Source of the DNA: Phaffia rhodozyma
Lineage: Eukaryota > Basidiomycota > Tremellomycetes > Cystofilobasidiales > Mrakiaceae
Assembly: GCA_014706385.1 (NCBI GenBank)
Contig: JACGZH010000004.1
Coordinates: forward strand, 868,001-932,000
Direction: 5' to 3'
Length of the DNA: 64,000 nucleotides
Position numbers and translations under genes: made by a program. The notes beneath the pieces are model-generated. The model worked only from the letters and a program-made list of their open reading frames with translations. It did not search any database and had not been told where the DNA came from. Positions 62,101-64,000 of the stretch are shown here, piece by piece. Within the stretch, counting starts at the first letter, position 1, and every line of letters begins with the position of its first letter.

Positions 62101-64000
62101 CAACATCCGAGATAGATGCATCAGACAAAGGTTGTGGGCAGCATGCGTAAGTTTTCCCTCACTGTCAGCTTCTGTGACCCTTCTCTTTCTAAAGGAGTCT
62201 AATCGAAACATGCTCTTACTACACCTACGTGTAGATGCAAATGGAAGCAACGACTTCAGCGTGAGTTGAAAGTATCTTTCCACGATCTCAGCCATGCGCT
62301 ATACTAACTTCTTGTGCTCTCACTATCATCGACATGTAAAAAGAATGTTGTATCGACAGACAACGCTTAAGGAACACGATTTTGCTGCCGACTCTATGAT
62401 ACTCATTGACGATGATGATCTCTACCCATCTACTCAGCGAAGCATCGACAAGCCCAAAGATATACTGTTCTTTTACGAATCAACGAAACTATTTTCTATC
62501 AAAATCAAGGTCCTTCAGAGGCAAGTCATTTGTTTCTGAACTTACATCCAAGGCTTACCTGATACCGACAGTCATGACCGTATGCATCTTTTCTATTGTA
62601 GACTTTACGCCTTCAAAGACACTATCGTTCTTCCAAATACCTCAGCACTTGTGGAGCTTGAGGTCGAGCTTCATGAATGGTGGAAAAAGGTTCCAAGTCA
62701 CCTAAAGGAAAGAACCCAAGATAGTGTGCTCGACGCTTCCAATACCCGGCTTCAGATGCAAAGTCACAATCTTATATCCAGGTGAGAATCTACTGAGGAG
62801 TCTGCTGGTCATCAATCTAGTTGCCTGATCTCAATCGTATCTTGGGTATTTGAATGGCACTAGATATTGCAATGCGTTGGTTCTCCTCTATCGGCCATTC
62901 CTTTTTTTCGTAGGCATACTATTCTCCATTTTGTTAGGTCGTCGTGGCAACGAAGACACACTTTAAACATCGTTTAACTATGTTCGCCTATCCGTCTTGT
63001 TTGATATGAAAGTTCTGCTCGGCACCGCGAAACACCGCTGCTTCTCAAACCAACATACGTAACGATATAGGTTTGCGCTTACGTTTTCCAAGTTCTTCCT
63101 TCTGGTTTGCCTAGCCTGTCTAACATCTTTCATGACCTATCAGCCAGGAAGTCGGCTGCCCTCTGTGCGGAAGCTGCTATCTCCTTGATTAACGAAATCT
63201 CGCGAACGTGGGACGGAGCTCAATTAGGCTTTTGGTGGTGCGCATGCTCGTCATAATTCATTGTTGCATTTGGATGAAACCAACTGAAGTTTGTCCGGAT
63301 CACTTTTTAACAGGTGCCTGTTGGGTTATGTTTACAACTCTGCTTTGGTAAGTCTCTCATAATTCGTTTGTCACATCAGTTCGTCCACAGTTTTTGATCA
63401 TTATGACCATGATCTCCAGATTATCCTTGCTCGTAAGGTCATTATGTTCTCTTGAGCAGTATTCGTCTTTCATACTGAATGGGCTTCTGAATTGCTCTGA
63501 CAGATCGAATCGTCAACCAAGTGCATCCCGCATCAATCAGTGATAGCGCTGAAAGAGAATCTACGGAAGCTGTTCGCCAAGGCCTCAGCTTCCTACAATC
63601 AGTAGGCGCAGACAGAGAGGATGGCTTCAAATTCGGAACGCACTGGTCTACTCCGCCTAAATCAGCCCGATCTACAGCGCGAAGGTGTTTCAAAATATTG
63701 GTAAATATCCAGCAGGCCGTTCGAGCGCCACCCAGAGAGAAAGAAGCCATTGAGGCCGTCTTTCGGGAATCTGGCGAGCAAGAGTTGGAACCCGAATGTC
63801 AGATACAAGGTCCCGACCCTGGCATGCCCTACGTGTTAGAGAAAGATTCCAGCGCGCCCGTTGCTCCCGGAAACGGCGAGTTCTTGTCCGACTGGCTGGA
63901 AAGTAGGTTGATCTTTTCTAACTGTCCTGTTCGTTGATCGACCGGAAGAAACAACGACATGGCTCACTTAGCAGTTCGTCATTATTTCTGGTTTTCTTCC
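59125..64000 (+). CDS. Zn2Cys6 fungal transcription factor with fungal-specific regulatory domain (3' partial)
   Basis: A nuclear DNA-binding regulator. The first in-frame ATG is 59125 (MCPSFREPPV); an upstream spliced start is possible. About 190 Ser/Gln/Pro-rich residues lead to a basic KKRRR and the binuclear cluster CNGCRKRRSKCGGGLPCNSC-FTNNTEC (59731-59813), with perfect C-x2-C-x6-C-x5-C-x2-C-x6-C spacing. A linker and coiled coil (HFEELERRIVELQSLNN, about 60130-60180) suggest dimer binding. After a long disordered part, the fungal-specific domain appears: LPPLAEAEDLLKYYHE, HYLLPVFDFVDLHDRYLE, LNLIFSIVAVLRCSKEDLEK, RQRLWAACMQMEATTS (the conserved R.R.WW-like motif), ELHEWWKKVPSHL and YCNALVLLYRPF. 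The last visible exon ends SDWLES at a GTAGGT donor near 63902; a further exon begins near 63972 and leaves the window. More than fifteen introns. Target genes unknown. Confidence 0.88.

Overview
The window is nuclear DNA from an intron-rich fungus, most likely a basidiomycete (perhaps a tremellomycete-type yeast). The evidence is: genes broken by many introns of about 50-100 nt with GT..AG ends and CTAAC-type branch points, pyrimidine-rich intergenic DNA, a vertebrate-type TTAGGG repeat in one promoter, and a mix of typical fungal families (MCH1 permease, Zn2Cys6 factor, GATA factor, CBP3, TRS130). There are no bacterial features, no recognisable tRNA or rRNA genes and no intact transposon. 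The lineage is inference; the intron structures were read by eye, so internal exon borders are approximate.

Layout, left to right. 1-1663: 3' end of an ABCC-type ABC transporter (+). 2281-3459: a BLUF-domain blue-light photoreceptor (+), the most unusual gene here. 3460-4865: pyrimidine-rich non-coding DNA. 4866-11082: DNA ligase IV (-). 11302-14010: VAC1/PEP7-like FYVE protein (+). 14133-16182: SET-domain lysine methyltransferase (-). 16651-21255: ATRIP/Rad26/Ddc2-like checkpoint protein (+). 21408-23595: COQ6 (-). 23934-24299: mitochondrial bL34 (+). 24885-26662: Myb/SANT-like DNA-binding protein (-). 26989-28407: exosome subunit RRP42 (+). 28649-29394: succinate dehydrogenase assembly factor 2 (-). 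29614-30820: translation factor eEF1B-alpha (+), whose first intron carries a box C/D snoRNA of the U18/snR18 type. 31845-35134: MCH1-like permease (-). 35397-35997: possible small gene (+). 36655-38346: meiotic MND1 (+). 38552-40698: ARO8-type aromatic aminotransferase (-). 41123-43523: FCP1-like HAD domain protein (-). 44084-49670: TRAPP II subunit TRS130 (+). 50036-53972: GATA-type zinc-finger protein (-). 54528-55798: CBP3 (-). 56127-57586: unknown single-pass membrane protein (+). 59125-64000: Zn2Cys6 transcription factor (+), running off the end.

This is mostly a housekeeping chromosome arm, not a gene cluster. Mitochondrial functions recur (COQ6, bL34m, SDHAF2, CBP3), and so do genome-maintenance and meiosis functions (LIG4, the ATRIP-like protein, MND1), but no single pathway ties neighbours together. 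Several gene pairs are divergent and share short promoters: LIG4/VAC1, SET/ATRIP-like, COQ6/bL34m, Myb/RRP42, SDHAF2/EFB1, FCP1-like/TRS130, CBP3/membrane protein. The observations most worth following are the BLUF photoreceptor with all flavin-switch residues at canonical spacing, the conserved intronic snoRNA, a cluster of ACTACAAA motifs in the Myb/RRP42 promoter, and a triple ACGCGT (MCB) cluster upstream of the GATA gene.
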